From contig CARUQW010000047.1 of the NCBI GenBank assembly GCA_949077355.1, forward strand, positions 1 through 12,275: a DNA stretch of 12,275 nt. The letters run 5' to 3'. Under the pieces are notes generated by a model that had not been told where the DNA came from, did no database searches, and saw only the letters and a list, made by a program, of their open reading frames with translations. This DNA comes from an uncultured Clostridia bacterium (GTDB lineage Bacteria; Bacillota; Clostridia; TANB77; CAG-508). The stretch's first letter is position 1. Each line of letters starts with the position of its first letter. Made by a program: the position numbers and the translations under genes. Positions 1 to 6,918 of this stretch are shown one piece after another.

Positions 1-55
1 TCCCAGGCTGCCTAGTACCTAATCAAAAAATGTCCAATTTTTTGGGTTCAGTACA
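1..55 (+). mobile_element. Right end of an IS3-family (IS150-group) insertion sequence
   Basis: The first 15 bases read Ser-Gln-Ala-Ala-stop (TAG at 13-15), which resembles the C-terminus of an IS3-family OrfB transposase. About 15 bases later, positions 31-55 form a typical IS150-type terminal inverted repeat. Read inward on the minus strand it starts TGTACTGAACCCAAAAAATT and continues GGACA. The rest of the element lies outside the window, so neither the second inverted repeat nor a target duplication can be seen. The outer end at 55 is 26 bases from the stop codon of the neighbouring regulator gene, so the element landed just behind that gene. The call rests on remembered IS150 end consensus (TGTACTG-CCCCAAAA-type) plus the nearby stop codon. 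The transposase itself is not visible. Confidence 0.62.
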
Positions 56-80
56 TAATGAGTTTTGTTCTCTTTTTATT

Positions 81-1046
81 TTATTCTTCCCCATATAATA
101 TTTTATCACTATATTCTTTCTGAGGATCTTTCAGTTCTTTAAAATGGTCTTGCACATAATCATAATTAAATTTTCGGATTAATTCGTTGTATTTAAATTC
201 ATGTTTCATACTCTCAACTAAATAATCTTTATTTAATTGAACTTTTATTTTTGCATCATCAGATGATAAAAAAACTTTAAATTGTCGATTTGCTATTGAT
301 ACATAATAATATCTTGGGTCAATAGAAGCGAAAAAGATTTCTTTGAAATTCGATGGAATAATATCTAGTGTATTTTCTTTTACTCTATTTTCATTTTTGA
401 ACAATCCTTCTATCTCTTGATTATTTATCATATCCTTTTTCCTATCACGATAAATATACTTATTTTTTTCCCTATCATAATTGAGTTGATAACTTATTTT
501 TTTATCTATGTCTGTAAACTCTATAGCAGATGGCATTGTATCTCCATTTTTATCTTTTATTATCTCTGAATTTTCAAGAGAATAAGATTCTTGTAATATT
601 TTATTTCCAACTTTTCTTGTACTTATATCATTCAATGGCTTTGATGATGTTTCTAAACTTTGAATCATTAAATAATTTTCTTCTGAAAAGCTATTTGCTA
701 TTAAATAGAATCGATAAAAAGCGATAAACTTATAAACACAGATTAATAGATATAGTAAAAATATTATAAAAATTACTTTTAATATAATTTTATATCTCGT
801 TTTTTTGTCATTATTATCTGAAATATTTTTGCTATCTTCTTTTAGTTCGATTTCATCATTTAGTAAATAATCGTAATTCACATTAAATTTTTTTACAATC
901 TCCCTTATTTTATCTACCTCTGGTTTTGCTTCTTCATTTTCCCATTTCGACACAGTTTGCCTTGAAACATTAATTTCATTACCAAATTCTTCTTGTGAAA
1001 GACCTTTTTCCTTTCTTAGTTTAATTAATTTCTCACTTAGTTTCAT
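81..1046 (-). CDS. Membrane-anchored XRE-family transcriptional regulator
   Basis: A 321-aa protein. Residues about 4-60 are a classic HTH_3/XRE DNA-binding domain (LRKEKGLSQEEFG, VSRQTVSKWENEEAKP). A charged linker leads to a single hydrophobic segment at about 86-115, and then a roughly 200-residue polar domain that should lie outside the membrane. I do not recognise that domain. The layout (cytoplasmic HTH, one TM, extracytoplasmic sensor) suggests a regulator that responds directly to an envelope or extracellular signal; this is inferred. The start is the ATG at 1046: AAGGTGG sits 5 bases upstream and overlaps an in-frame GTG at 1055, so the GTG is very unlikely to be used. It lies 95 bases downstream of the small membrane protein gene on the same strand and may share its transcript. 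The IS end at 55 is just past its stop codon. Confidence 0.85.
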   Translation of the reverse strand: MKLSEKLIKLRKEKGLSQEEFGNEINVSRQTVSKWENEEAKPEVDKIREIVKKFNVNYDYLLNDEIELKEDSKNISDNNDKKTRYKIILKVIFIIFLLYLLICVYKFIAFYRFYLIANSFSEENYLMIQSLETSSKPLNDISTRKVGNKILQESYSLENSEIIKDKNGDTMPSAIEFTDIDKKISYQLNYDREKNKYIYRDRKKDMINNQEIEGLFKNENRVKENTLDIIPSNFKEIFFASIDPRYYYVSIANRQFKVFLSSDDAKIKVQLNKDYLVESMKHEFKYNELIRKFNYDYVQDHFKELKDPQKEYSDKILYGEE

Positions 1047-1141
1047 TTGTACCACCTTCTTTTCTTATAATTATAAATTAATTATAAAACAAATCTCTAT
1101 ATTCTTCTACCATTTTTGCTTTACTATTTGTCAACTAAAGT

Positions 1142-1435
1142 TTACATTTTTGCTTTATGGACTTTTTTTATTATCAATAAGATAATTCCATATATTATCC
1201 AAATTAATATATCCATCAAAATACTACAAAACACAATAAATAATCCCATTACAATCGAAACAATAACTCCGCCAATTTGTGCTACCTCAGAAAAGTTTGA
1301 GTTATCGATATATATTTTTTCATTAGGAAATGCATGCATTAATTCAATAGAAAGACTTACTCCTGATATTACTCCTAAACTAATTATAATAATAGAAATT
1401 ATAATTAATATTTTTTTACTCGTCCATTTTTTCAT
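1142..1435 (-). CDS. Small hydrophobic membrane protein, unknown function
   Basis: A 97-aa protein with an N-terminal TM helix (about residues 8-30), a short polar stretch with several acidic residues (about 36-50), and a long hydrophobic region (about 53-90) that can hold two more helices. It ends in a basic tail (KKVHKAKM). The family is not recognised. A good ribosome binding site (AGAAGGGA) precedes the ATG by 7 bases, which supports a real gene. Two TATAAT boxes lie upstream (1458-1463 and 1472-1477, minus strand), but neither has a convincing -35 hexamer. It is the upstream partner of the membrane-anchored XRE gene, so the two may work together, for example as a sensor and an accessory or controlled membrane protein. 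That is inference from position only. Confidence 0.75.
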   Translation of the reverse strand: MKKWTSKKILIIISIIIISLGVISGVSLSIELMHAFPNEKIYIDNSNFSEVAQIGGVIVSIVMGLFIVFCSILMDILIWIIYGIILLIIKKVHKAKM

Positions 1436-1494
1436 TTTAATCCCTTCTATCCTTTAAATTATATTTTTACGATTATAGAAACAAAACTAAAAAT

Positions 1495-1692
1495 TCAACA
1501 TATAATATTTAAGGGGTATTCTATCATGCAAAATTGTGAATTTGTAACTTTTATTTCTATTTTAGCTTGCTCTATTGCCAAAGATAAAACAGAAGAAGAG
1601 CTAACTATTTTATCCGCTTTTTTTACACAACTTCGGAGATACCTTAGCAACGTTATCTGCCTTTCCTTCGGATAATAGTTAGTCTTCTCCAA
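1495..1692 (-). pseudogene. Short ORF, possibly the 5' scrap of a PLD-like protein gene
   Basis: A 65-codon open frame whose first half (NYYPKERQITLLRYLRSCVK, then KADKI) reads like the N-terminus of clostridial phospholipase-D-like/DEAD-helicase-associated proteins, as I remember them. After KADKI the resemblance stops and the frame ends without a domain. The only start is a TTG with no properly spaced ribosome binding site, and it begins 10 bases after the stop codon of the upstream surface-protein gene. Codon choice (CCG, CTC, GCG) is somewhat richer in GC than its neighbours. A truncated, non-functional remnant is the best reading, but the family assignment is from memory and weak. Confidence 0.3.
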
Positions 1693-1701
1693 TCCTATTT
1701 T

Positions 1702-2352
1702 TTACATTTTCTTAAAATCTTCTTCTGTTAAGTTTTTATAATCAATTGGTTCCTGTTTTTTGTGATTATTGTAATTTGAATATACATTTGATTTTCTATA
1801 TTTTAAATAACTACTAATTGCAATTATAATTAAAACAATTATAACATAAAGTACTCTAAAATTAGTGGTAGCATCCTTCAATTTAAAAGATTTTTTTATT
1901 ATATCATAATCTGTATTTTCTAAATCCCCTTGTGAACTTCCTAAAAAAGTAACTAAATAGACATATTTATTAGAAGCTAAAATATATAAATCAATATAAT
2001 CTCCATCATCTGAAAGAATGATTTTAACTGCTTTTTCTTTTCCTAATTTAGCTCTTTTTTCGGTACGAACTACCTTAGCGCCTCTTGAAAATGACCTGAC
2101 TAATTTCTCCATATCTGCTCGGTCTATATCCCATACTGATTTTTTGATGTTCCTATCTTCTCTGGCATATATAATAAATCCTCTTTTTTCATTCTTACTA
2201 TCTGTAAATACATACATATTTTGATATGCTACATTTATATAGCTTTCTGGTAAATCGAAATCAAAAAGTTCATCTGAATAAGCAAAACAATTTGATAAAG
2301 TTGTAAATACGATTACTATCATTAAAAATAAACTTCCTATTATTTTTTTCAT
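1702..2352 (-). CDS. Signal-peptide protein with one C-terminal TM helix, DUF1795/PsbP-like ectodomain
   Basis: A 216-aa protein. Residues 1-24 are a signal peptide (KK, hydrophobic core, probable cut after CFA). About 27-160 form an extracytoplasmic domain, about 166-183 a TM helix, and a polar cytoplasmic tail ends the protein. The ectodomain starts with FDLPESY and ends with a Y/L-rich strand pair and IIKKSFK, a pattern seen in PsbP/DUF1795-like proteins; this is a tentative fold-level resemblance. The start is the ATG at 2352, because GGGGGTG stands 6 bases upstream, rather than the in-frame GTG at 2361 inside that ribosome binding site. It has its own near-consensus promoter in the 71-base gap behind the GH3 gene. 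I see no terminator between the two, so read-through from the glycosidase operon is also possible. Role unknown. Confidence 0.8.
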   Translation of the reverse strand: MKKIIGSLFLMIVIVFTTLSNCFAYSDELFDFDLPESYINVAYQNMYVFTDSKNEKRGFIIYAREDRNIKKSVWDIDRADMEKLVRSFSRGAKVVRTEKRAKLGKEKAVKIILSDDGDYIDLYILASNKYVYLVTFLGSSQGDLENTDYDIIKKSFKLKDATTNFRVLYVIIVLIIIAISSYLKYRKSNVYSNYNNHKKQEPIDYKNLTEEDFKKM

Positions 2353-2375
2353 TCGTATCACCCCCAGCTACCTTT

Positions 2376-2404
2376 ATTATAGCATATTTTACCAGTTTTT
2401 TCAA
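2376..2404 (-). promoter_or_regulatory. Sigma-A type promoter for the surface protein gene
   Basis: On the minus strand, TTGAAA (2399-2404) is followed after exactly 17 bases by TATAAT (2376-2381). Transcription would start near 2369, giving a short leader of about 17 bases that just holds the GGGGGTG ribosome binding site. Confidence 0.7.
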
Positions 2405-2422
2405 ATTTGTTAAGGCAATCGC

Positions 2423-4630
2423 TTAGCTATTTATGAATTCAAATCTGCACTCTTTAGTATCTTTTGAATTTGGTCCCACAAATACTTTAAATTCTCCTGA
2501 TTCAGCTTTATATTCTAATTTCTCATTCCAGAATTTCAACATATCAATTGTTATTTGGAAAGTAATCTCTTTTTCTTCCCATGGTTCAAAATATTCTTTT
2601 TTAAATCCCTTCAATTCCTTTACTGGTCGTACACAACTTCCTACCAAATCTTGAATATACAATTGTATTACTTCTTTTCCTGCTATTTTGCTATTATTTT
2701 TTACGCTAATTGATACCGTTATTGGCAAATCTTCTTTTATATGATTGCTACTTATCTTTAAATCTGAATATTCAAATTTAGAATAAGATAATCCATAGCC
2801 AAATGGATAGTAGCTTTCAGTTGGAATATCTTGATAACGTGATACGTATCGAACATTGTTGATATGAGGTCTTCCTGTATTATAATGATTATAGTAAATT
2901 GGACATTGCCCTGTGGCTTGCGGGAAACTCATAGTTAATTTGCCTGACGGATTGACATCTCCCAAAATAACATCTAAAATTGCATTGGCTCCTTCTGTTC
3001 CTGGAAACCATACTTCTAGTAAAGCATCACTTTTTTCTTCTACCTCTTTTAGTACCAGTGGTCTTCCATTGAATAAAATGGTGATTATTTTTTTATTCAA
3101 TTTAGTCAATTCCTTTAATAAATTTCGTTGAATCTCAGAAATTTCAATATTAGCTCTAGAACAAGCTTCTCCACTTTGCCTGTAATGTTCTCCTATTGCT
3201 AAAATAATAATATCCGCCTGTTTTGCCTTTTCTACCGCTTCTTTTAGGTATTCTTTTTCTTTGGCTTCCTCATTTTCCATCTGTATGCTATCAATTCCTT
3301 CTGCCTCTAATATTTCGTTAATTTCTTTTTGTTTTAAAATCTCACTTCCTTTGGCATATAATACGTTCTCACATCCTATTCTGCTTTCTAAAACTTCTTT
3401 TAATGTCAGTATTTTAGATTTATCTGAAAACATAGACCATGAACCTAATATCGCAATATTATCAGCATATGGTCCTATTAAAGCAATTTTATTATTTTTT
3501 TTCAGTGGCAAAACTTCTTTTTCGTTTTTCAATAATACAAAGGTTTCACTTGTTGTTTCTCTTGCTATTTGTAAATTCTTCTTACTTTTTAAAATTTTCA
3601 TTTCTCTTTCTTTATTACTATTCCCATATGGATTCTCAAACAAACCTAACTTATTTTTTAATGTTAGTACTCGCCATACAGATTCATCTAAAATTCTTTC
3701 TGGCACTTTTCCCTCTTCTACTAATTCTTTTAAATGATTCGCATACACATTGGACATCATATCAATATCTACTCCTGCCATAATTGCTTTATAGGCTGCT
3801 TCTTTTTTATCTTTTGAAACACCATGTGCAATTGTTTCTTCAATGGCTGAATAATCTGAAATAACTACTCCTTGAAATCCTAATTCTTCTCTTAACACTT
3901 TTCGTAATAACCATGAATTAACTGTTGCTGGTATTCCATTTATGGTATTGAAAGAAGTCATTATCATTTCAGCTCCTTTTTCTATTGCTGCTTGGTAGGC
4001 AGGTAAATAATATTGCCTAAATTCTCTTTCTGACATATCAACTGTATTATAATCTCTTCCTCCTTCTACTGCACCATAAGCTGCAAAATGTTTTACACAA
4101 GCTGCTGCATTTCCTAATTTAGAAATATCCTTTCCTTGATAAGCTTCTATCATTGTTTTTGCAAATACTTTTCCTAAATAAGGATCTTCTCCTCCAATCG
4201 ATTCCATGACTCTTCCCCATCTTGAATCTCGTACTAAATCTACCATTGGTGAAAAATTCACATTCGTCCCTGCTGCTTCTGCTTCTTGTATGGATACTTT
4301 GGTGCAATCATAAACTACTTTTGGATTCCATGAACATCCTTGTGCTATTGGAATTGGAAATACAGTTCGATATCCATTAATGATGTCTGCCATAAATAAA
4401 AGTGGTATCTTTAGTCTATTTCGGGATAGATACTCTTTTTGTATTTTTCTTATTTTTTCACTTCCTACTACATTTAGGATAGAGCCTACATGAAATAACA
4501 TTTCACTGGATAAGTTTAATTTCTTTACTGGTCCTGTTGTAGTATCAATATCAGCTATTTGGATTAATTGTCCAACTTTTTCCTCTAAAGTCATTTGATT
4601 TAATAATTTTAACAACTTTTCTTTTTTCAT
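2423..4630 (-). CDS. Glycoside hydrolase family 3 beta-glucosidase
   Basis: A 735-aa protein, normal length for three-domain GH3 enzymes. It has an N-terminal TIM-barrel (about 1-330), an alpha/beta sandwich (about 365-570) and a C-terminal fibronectin-III-like domain (about 600-733). Visible active-site marks are D81 in the substrate loop, KHFAAYG (180-186), GRDYN (191-195), nucleophile D259 in VISDY, and the acid/base glutamate E487 in QSGEACSRA. There is no signal peptide, so it acts in the cytoplasm and releases terminal beta-linked glucose from imported oligosaccharides. Its ATG overlaps the stop codon of the upstream GH144 gene (ATGA), which implies translational coupling. Listeria has a GH3 enzyme active on beta-1,2-gluco-oligosaccharides, and a GH144 partner points to the same linkage here; the linkage is inferred, the family is not. 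No obvious terminator follows the gene. Confidence 0.95.
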   Translation of the reverse strand: MKKEKLLKLLNQMTLEEKVGQLIQIADIDTTTGPVKKLNLSSEMLFHVGSILNVVGSEKIRKIQKEYLSRNRLKIPLLFMADIINGYRTVFPIPIAQGCSWNPKVVYDCTKVSIQEAEAAGTNVNFSPMVDLVRDSRWGRVMESIGGEDPYLGKVFAKTMIEAYQGKDISKLGNAAACVKHFAAYGAVEGGRDYNTVDMSEREFRQYYLPAYQAAIEKGAEMIMTSFNTINGIPATVNSWLLRKVLREELGFQGVVISDYSAIEETIAHGVSKDKKEAAYKAIMAGVDIDMMSNVYANHLKELVEEGKVPERILDESVWRVLTLKNKLGLFENPYGNSNKEREMKILKSKKNLQIARETTSETFVLLKNEKEVLPLKKNNKIALIGPYADNIAILGSWSMFSDKSKILTLKEVLESRIGCENVLYAKGSEILKQKEINEILEAEGIDSIQMENEEAKEKEYLKEAVEKAKQADIIILAIGEHYRQSGEACSRANIEISEIQRNLLKELTKLNKKIITILFNGRPLVLKEVEEKSDALLEVWFPGTEGANAILDVILGDVNPSGKLTMSFPQATGQCPIYYNHYNTGRPHINNVRYVSRYQDIPTESYYPFGYGLSYSKFEYSDLKISSNHIKEDLPITVSISVKNNSKIAGKEVIQLYIQDLVGSCVRPVKELKGFKKEYFEPWEEKEITFQITIDMLKFWNEKLEYKAESGEFKVFVGPNSKDTKECRFEFINS

Positions 4631-5865
4631 ATGTTTTCTAACTCTTTACTCCTTTTCACAAGATTTAATTTTTTTAATCCTTCTTTTACATATTGATTTT
4701 TCATGAAATATTTCCAGATAAGACCTGTTAAATAATTCTCAATCATTAACATAGAAATTCCTTTATCAATTCCAATATATTCTTTGGCATACCATGGTTT
4801 TCCACTATCTAAATTATAAGCATCTTTAAATCCATATTTGCCCCATAGTTTTGGAAAATTGTTGTAATAATGTTCTAAAGCTTGTATAGAAAGCTCTGGC
4901 GTAAATACAATAGAACCTGCGGCTCCACTTGGTGAAATGGTGCCATCATTTTCTTTTAATTCGCTTTTAGCTGGCATAGCACCAAATTCTCCTGAATATC
5001 CTTTGGGTCCAATGCATGCTGTTAATCCCCAAGAATTCTTTCCATAGGTTTTTAGCTTTGTACTGTTTTCGATACAATAGTTTCGGTTAGCTAAAGTTGC
5101 TTTGATTGAATTTTTAAACCAGTCAATTCCATTGCTATCCTTTCTATTTTCAAAATCAATCCAAGCATGGGAATATTGGTATGTAAATAAGGTTCCACAA
5201 TAAGTATAGATAATATTTTTTATTTCTCCATAGTCTGTTCGTGGTTTTTTAAAATCATCGTATATGCTTTTTTCAACTGGAAATGTTGGAGATGCTACAC
5301 TTAAAATATATATCATTAACTGTTCTGCATACATATCCCAATGTCCTGAAAATCCTTTTTCTGGCGAATATCCCATATAAAATTGATTCGTACTTTCGTC
5401 TCGATACCAATCCCAATTTATATTTTTATAAAGTTTATCTGCCTTTTCTTTTATTTTTCCTTGAAAATATTCTCCTGCTAAAATTGCACCACAAATAAAG
5501 ATTCCTGTATCAATGATAGAAACTTCACAGTTCCATTCTCTTTTTGCTGTTTCCATGTTAACAAAATGATAAAAAAATCCATTTGTTGATTCCATATGAT
5601 TTAAAAATGTAGATAGTGTTCCATTTGCTCTATTATAAGCATCCGAAAAACGTATCCATTTTCTTTCTACTCCTATAACCAGTGCTGCTAATCCATATCC
5701 AACAGAAGCAATACTAGCAATTTCTGATGCTAATTCGGTTTTATCTCTGATTAAACCATATCCTGTACTTTGTGGATTTATATTCGCTTCCTTTATAAAA
5801 AAATCAAAACTCCCTTTTAATTCTTTTTTTAATATTGTTTCACCTTTTTCTTTTCGTATTCTCAT
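4627..5865 (-). CDS. GH144 / glucoamylase-like family protein (probable endo-beta-1,2-glucanase type)
   Basis: A 412-aa protein with the hallmarks of the COG5368/glycoamylase-like (PF10091) group that includes GH144 endo-beta-1,2-glucanases: GYGLAALVIGVERKW (56-70), SIIDTG (116-121), WDMYAEQLMIYIL (176-188), QYSHAWIDF (230-238), NSWGLTAC-GP-GY (277-290), DGTISPSGAAGS (307-318), and a C-terminal IDKGISMLMIENYLTGLIW. The fold should be an (alpha/alpha)6 barrel. No signal peptide or lipobox is present, unlike many secreted GH144 enzymes, so it probably works on imported oligosaccharides in the cytoplasm. The ATG has GAGGTGAG 4-5 bases upstream. It is the first gene of the operon with the GH3 enzyme. 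No transporter or regulator for the sugar is visible nearby. Exact substrate is inferred from family and partner. Confidence 0.85.
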   Translation of the reverse strand: MRIRKEKGETILKKELKGSFDFFIKEANINPQSTGYGLIRDKTELASEIASIASVGYGLAALVIGVERKWIRFSDAYNRANGTLSTFLNHMESTNGFFYHFVNMETAKREWNCEVSIIDTGIFICGAILAGEYFQGKIKEKADKLYKNINWDWYRDESTNQFYMGYSPEKGFSGHWDMYAEQLMIYILSVASPTFPVEKSIYDDFKKPRTDYGEIKNIIYTYCGTLFTYQYSHAWIDFENRKDSNGIDWFKNSIKATLANRNYCIENSTKLKTYGKNSWGLTACIGPKGYSGEFGAMPAKSELKENDGTISPSGAAGSIVFTPELSIQALEHYYNNFPKLWGKYGFKDAYNLDSGKPWYAKEYIGIDKGISMLMIENYLTGLIWKYFMKNQYVKEGLKKLNLVKRSKELENI

Positions 5866-5882
5866 TTGCTCACCTCATTTTT

Positions 5883-5911
5883 ATTATAATTGCTAGCATT
5901 TTGAAATGCAA
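5883..5911 (-). promoter_or_regulatory. Promoter of the GH144-GH3 operon with an overlapping dyad
   Basis: On the minus strand TTGCAT (5906-5911), 17 bases, then TATAAT (5883-5888). Transcription would begin almost at the ribosome binding site, leaving a leader of only about 10-12 bases. The spacer carries GCATTT-TG-AAATGC (5896-5909), a perfect 6+6 dyad that reaches into the -35 box, and next to it the palindrome TGCTAGCA (5891-5898). Either could be an operator, so the operon may be repressor-controlled; no regulator can be assigned. Confidence 0.55.
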
Positions 5912-5970
5912 TGGAGGTTTTTGCCAGTAATAATTTATTCCTTTCCATTCATGTTAAATTGTTCGTCCAT

Positions 5971-6012
5971 AAAAAATAGAAACGATAAAATTCACTTATC
6001 GTTCCTATTTTT
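5971..6012. terminator. Bidirectional hairpin terminator
   Basis: AAAAAATAG-A-AACGATAA, a 7-base loop, then TTATCGTT-C-CTATTTTTT. The stem is long with one mismatch, and T-tracts exist on both strands. It separates the 51-aa gene from the glycosidase operon. Confidence 0.7.
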
Positions 6013-6035
6013 TGCTAACACTATACTTTTAATTA

Positions 6036-6057
6036 GAAAAAACTCAAATATTTGAGT
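6036..6057 (-). terminator. Terminator overlapping the stop codon of the 51-aa gene
   Basis: ACTCAAATATTTGAGT (6042-6057) is a perfect 16-bp palindrome, followed on the minus strand by a run of T. The TGA stop of the 51-aa gene (6044-6046) lies inside it. The stem is short and AT-rich, so it may be leaky; a stronger terminator follows at 5971-6012. Confidence 0.5.
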
Positions 6058-6199
6058 CTGAACATTTAGATTTTTTCATTTTTTCTTGCATTTTTTCTAA
6101 CTCTAGCTGAGATAATTCCTTCACTGAATAATAATCTCCATGACTGATACATGCTATAATTCGTTTTAGAAAGGTTATATATTTCTCATCATTTATCAT
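6044..6199 (-). CDS. Small 51-aa protein of unknown function
   Basis: Reads MINDEKYITFLKRIIACISH, then GDYYSVKELSQLELEKMQEK, then a Lys/Ser-rich end SDSNI. It is likely helical and cytoplasmic, with no TM. AAAGGGA stands about 9 bases before the ATG. A candidate promoter lies upstream on the minus strand (TTAGTG 6262-6267, 17 bases, TATATT 6239-6244) and its -35 box sits inside the strong dyad at 6255-6279. It is divergent from the XRE regulator gene at 6438, which suggests that the regulator controls it. The family is not recognised; reality of the gene is supported by the ribosome binding site, the terminator right at its stop, and the tidy spacing. Confidence 0.6.
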   Translation of the reverse strand: MINDEKYITFLKRIIACISHGDYYSVKELSQLELEKMQEKMKKSKCSDSNI

Positions 6200-6238
6200 A
6201 TTCTACATCCCTTTATCTCTTTATTTTTGTACTTTTTG

Positions 6239-6362
6239 AATATATTTTGTTTTTCTAGTAACACTAACAGTGTTACTAGTTCTTCATTTATGATAACACA
6301 TTTAATGTGCAAATTCAAGCATTTTTCAAAAAAATAGTGCCATTGAGTTTCATAACTGTTAT
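6239..6362. promoter_or_regulatory. Divergent control region with three dyads (candidate XRE operators)
   Basis: Between the 51-aa gene and the XRE gene are three dyads. CTAGTAACACT-AAC-AGTGTTACTAG (6255-6279) has perfect 11-bp arms. CACATT-T-AATGTG (6297-6309) has perfect 6-bp arms. ATAAC-T-GTTAT (6352-6362) has perfect 5-bp arms. The first covers the likely -35 box of the minus-strand promoter. Small XRE regulators commonly bind such dyads next to their own gene, so binding by the 6438-6779 product is a reasonable inference. Confidence 0.45.
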
Positions 6363-6385
6363 AGTATTAATGTGTTCAACATTTT

Positions 6386-6414
6386 TTGACATCTTGTTAT
6401 ACTAATATTAATAC
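6386..6414 (+). promoter_or_regulatory. Candidate promoter of the small XRE regulator gene
   Basis: A perfect -35 box TTGACA (6386-6391) is followed after 17 bases by TAATAC (6409-6414), a weak -10 box. An alternative is the extended -10 TGTTATACT just upstream. A GGAGGT ribosome binding site follows, 6 bases before the ATG at 6438. Confidence 0.45.
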
Positions 6415-6437
6415 TTTGGATTACATGGAGGTAGGAA

Positions 6438-6779
6438 ATGAATTCCGTTTTAAAATCTGATATTGATAAGAATTTCGGTAAAATATTAAGAGATTTTCGT
6501 GTAAAGAATAAATTAACACAAGAACAATTATCTGAGAAACTAGGTATTTCCTTGAAATATATTTCTAGAATTGAAAATGGGAACAATGGAATAAAAACAC
6601 AAACCTTAATCAATTATATGAATATTTTAGGAATTACTCCAAATACCATTTATGCTTCTTTTATTACCAATAATAAAATTGCCAAAAACATAGAAATATC
6701 AGAGAAAATCTCTTCTCTTTCTACTGAGAAAAAAAATTTTATCAATTCTATAATTGATTTGTTACAAGATTTAAATTAA
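6438..6779 (+). CDS. Small XRE-family HTH transcriptional regulator
   Basis: A 113-aa protein. Residues about 13-70 are an HTH_3 domain (LRDFRVKNKLTQEQLSEKLG, ISLKYISRIENGNNGIKTQT), followed by a short helical C-terminal part that may mediate dimerisation. There is no sensor domain and no TM. This is the size and shape of immunity-repressor/SinR-like regulators of clostridia and their mobile elements. It is preceded by GGAGGT at good spacing and divergent from the 51-aa gene, with dyads between them, so autoregulation and control of that gene are likely. Transcription should stop at the hairpin 6789-6817 with its T-run. Target genes beyond the neighbour cannot be inferred. Confidence 0.88.
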   Translation: MNSVLKSDIDKNFGKILRDFRVKNKLTQEQLSEKLGISLKYISRIENGNNGIKTQTLINYMNILGITPNTIYASFITNNKIAKNIEISEKISSLSTEKKNFINSIIDLLQDLN

Positions 6780-6788
6780 TTACAAAAT

Positions 6789-6817
6789 TTGCCAAGAGGG
6801 ATGGACCTTTTTGGCAA
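6789..6817 (+). repeat. 29-nt hairpin repeat, left copy (pair A)
   Basis: Stem TTGCCAA / TTGGCAA around a middle containing AGGGATGGACCTT, followed by TTTTT. It is 27/29 identical to the reverse complement of 7687-7715. It probably also serves as terminator of the XRE gene. Its core AGGGA-G--CCTT is shared with the ends of the 307-bp element at 9122-9428, although the stems differ. Confidence 0.75.
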
Positions 6818-6845
6818 TTTTTATGTCTATTGGTGCTTTAATTGA

Positions 6846-6874
6846 TTGACATATTAACATAATTATTATATAAT
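6846..6874 (+). promoter_or_regulatory. Consensus sigma-A promoter for the hypothetical gene
   Basis: TTGACA (6846-6851), exactly 17 bases, TATAAT (6869-6874): a perfect match at both hexamers and spacing. It should be a strong promoter. Confidence 0.8.
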
Positions 6875-6918
6875 ATCGATTGTAACTATTGTATTTATAG
6901 TATTAGGAGGAAAAGAAT

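Noticed and set aside
1116..1457. 113-codon plus-strand ORF opposite the small membrane protein
   Set aside because: It is the antisense shadow of the minus-strand gene, which has the good ribosome binding site and sensible protein pattern.
3261..3783. Long plus-strand ORFs inside the GH3 gene
   Set aside because: They lie opposite a clearly coding GH3 gene, with no ribosome binding site and low-complexity protein.
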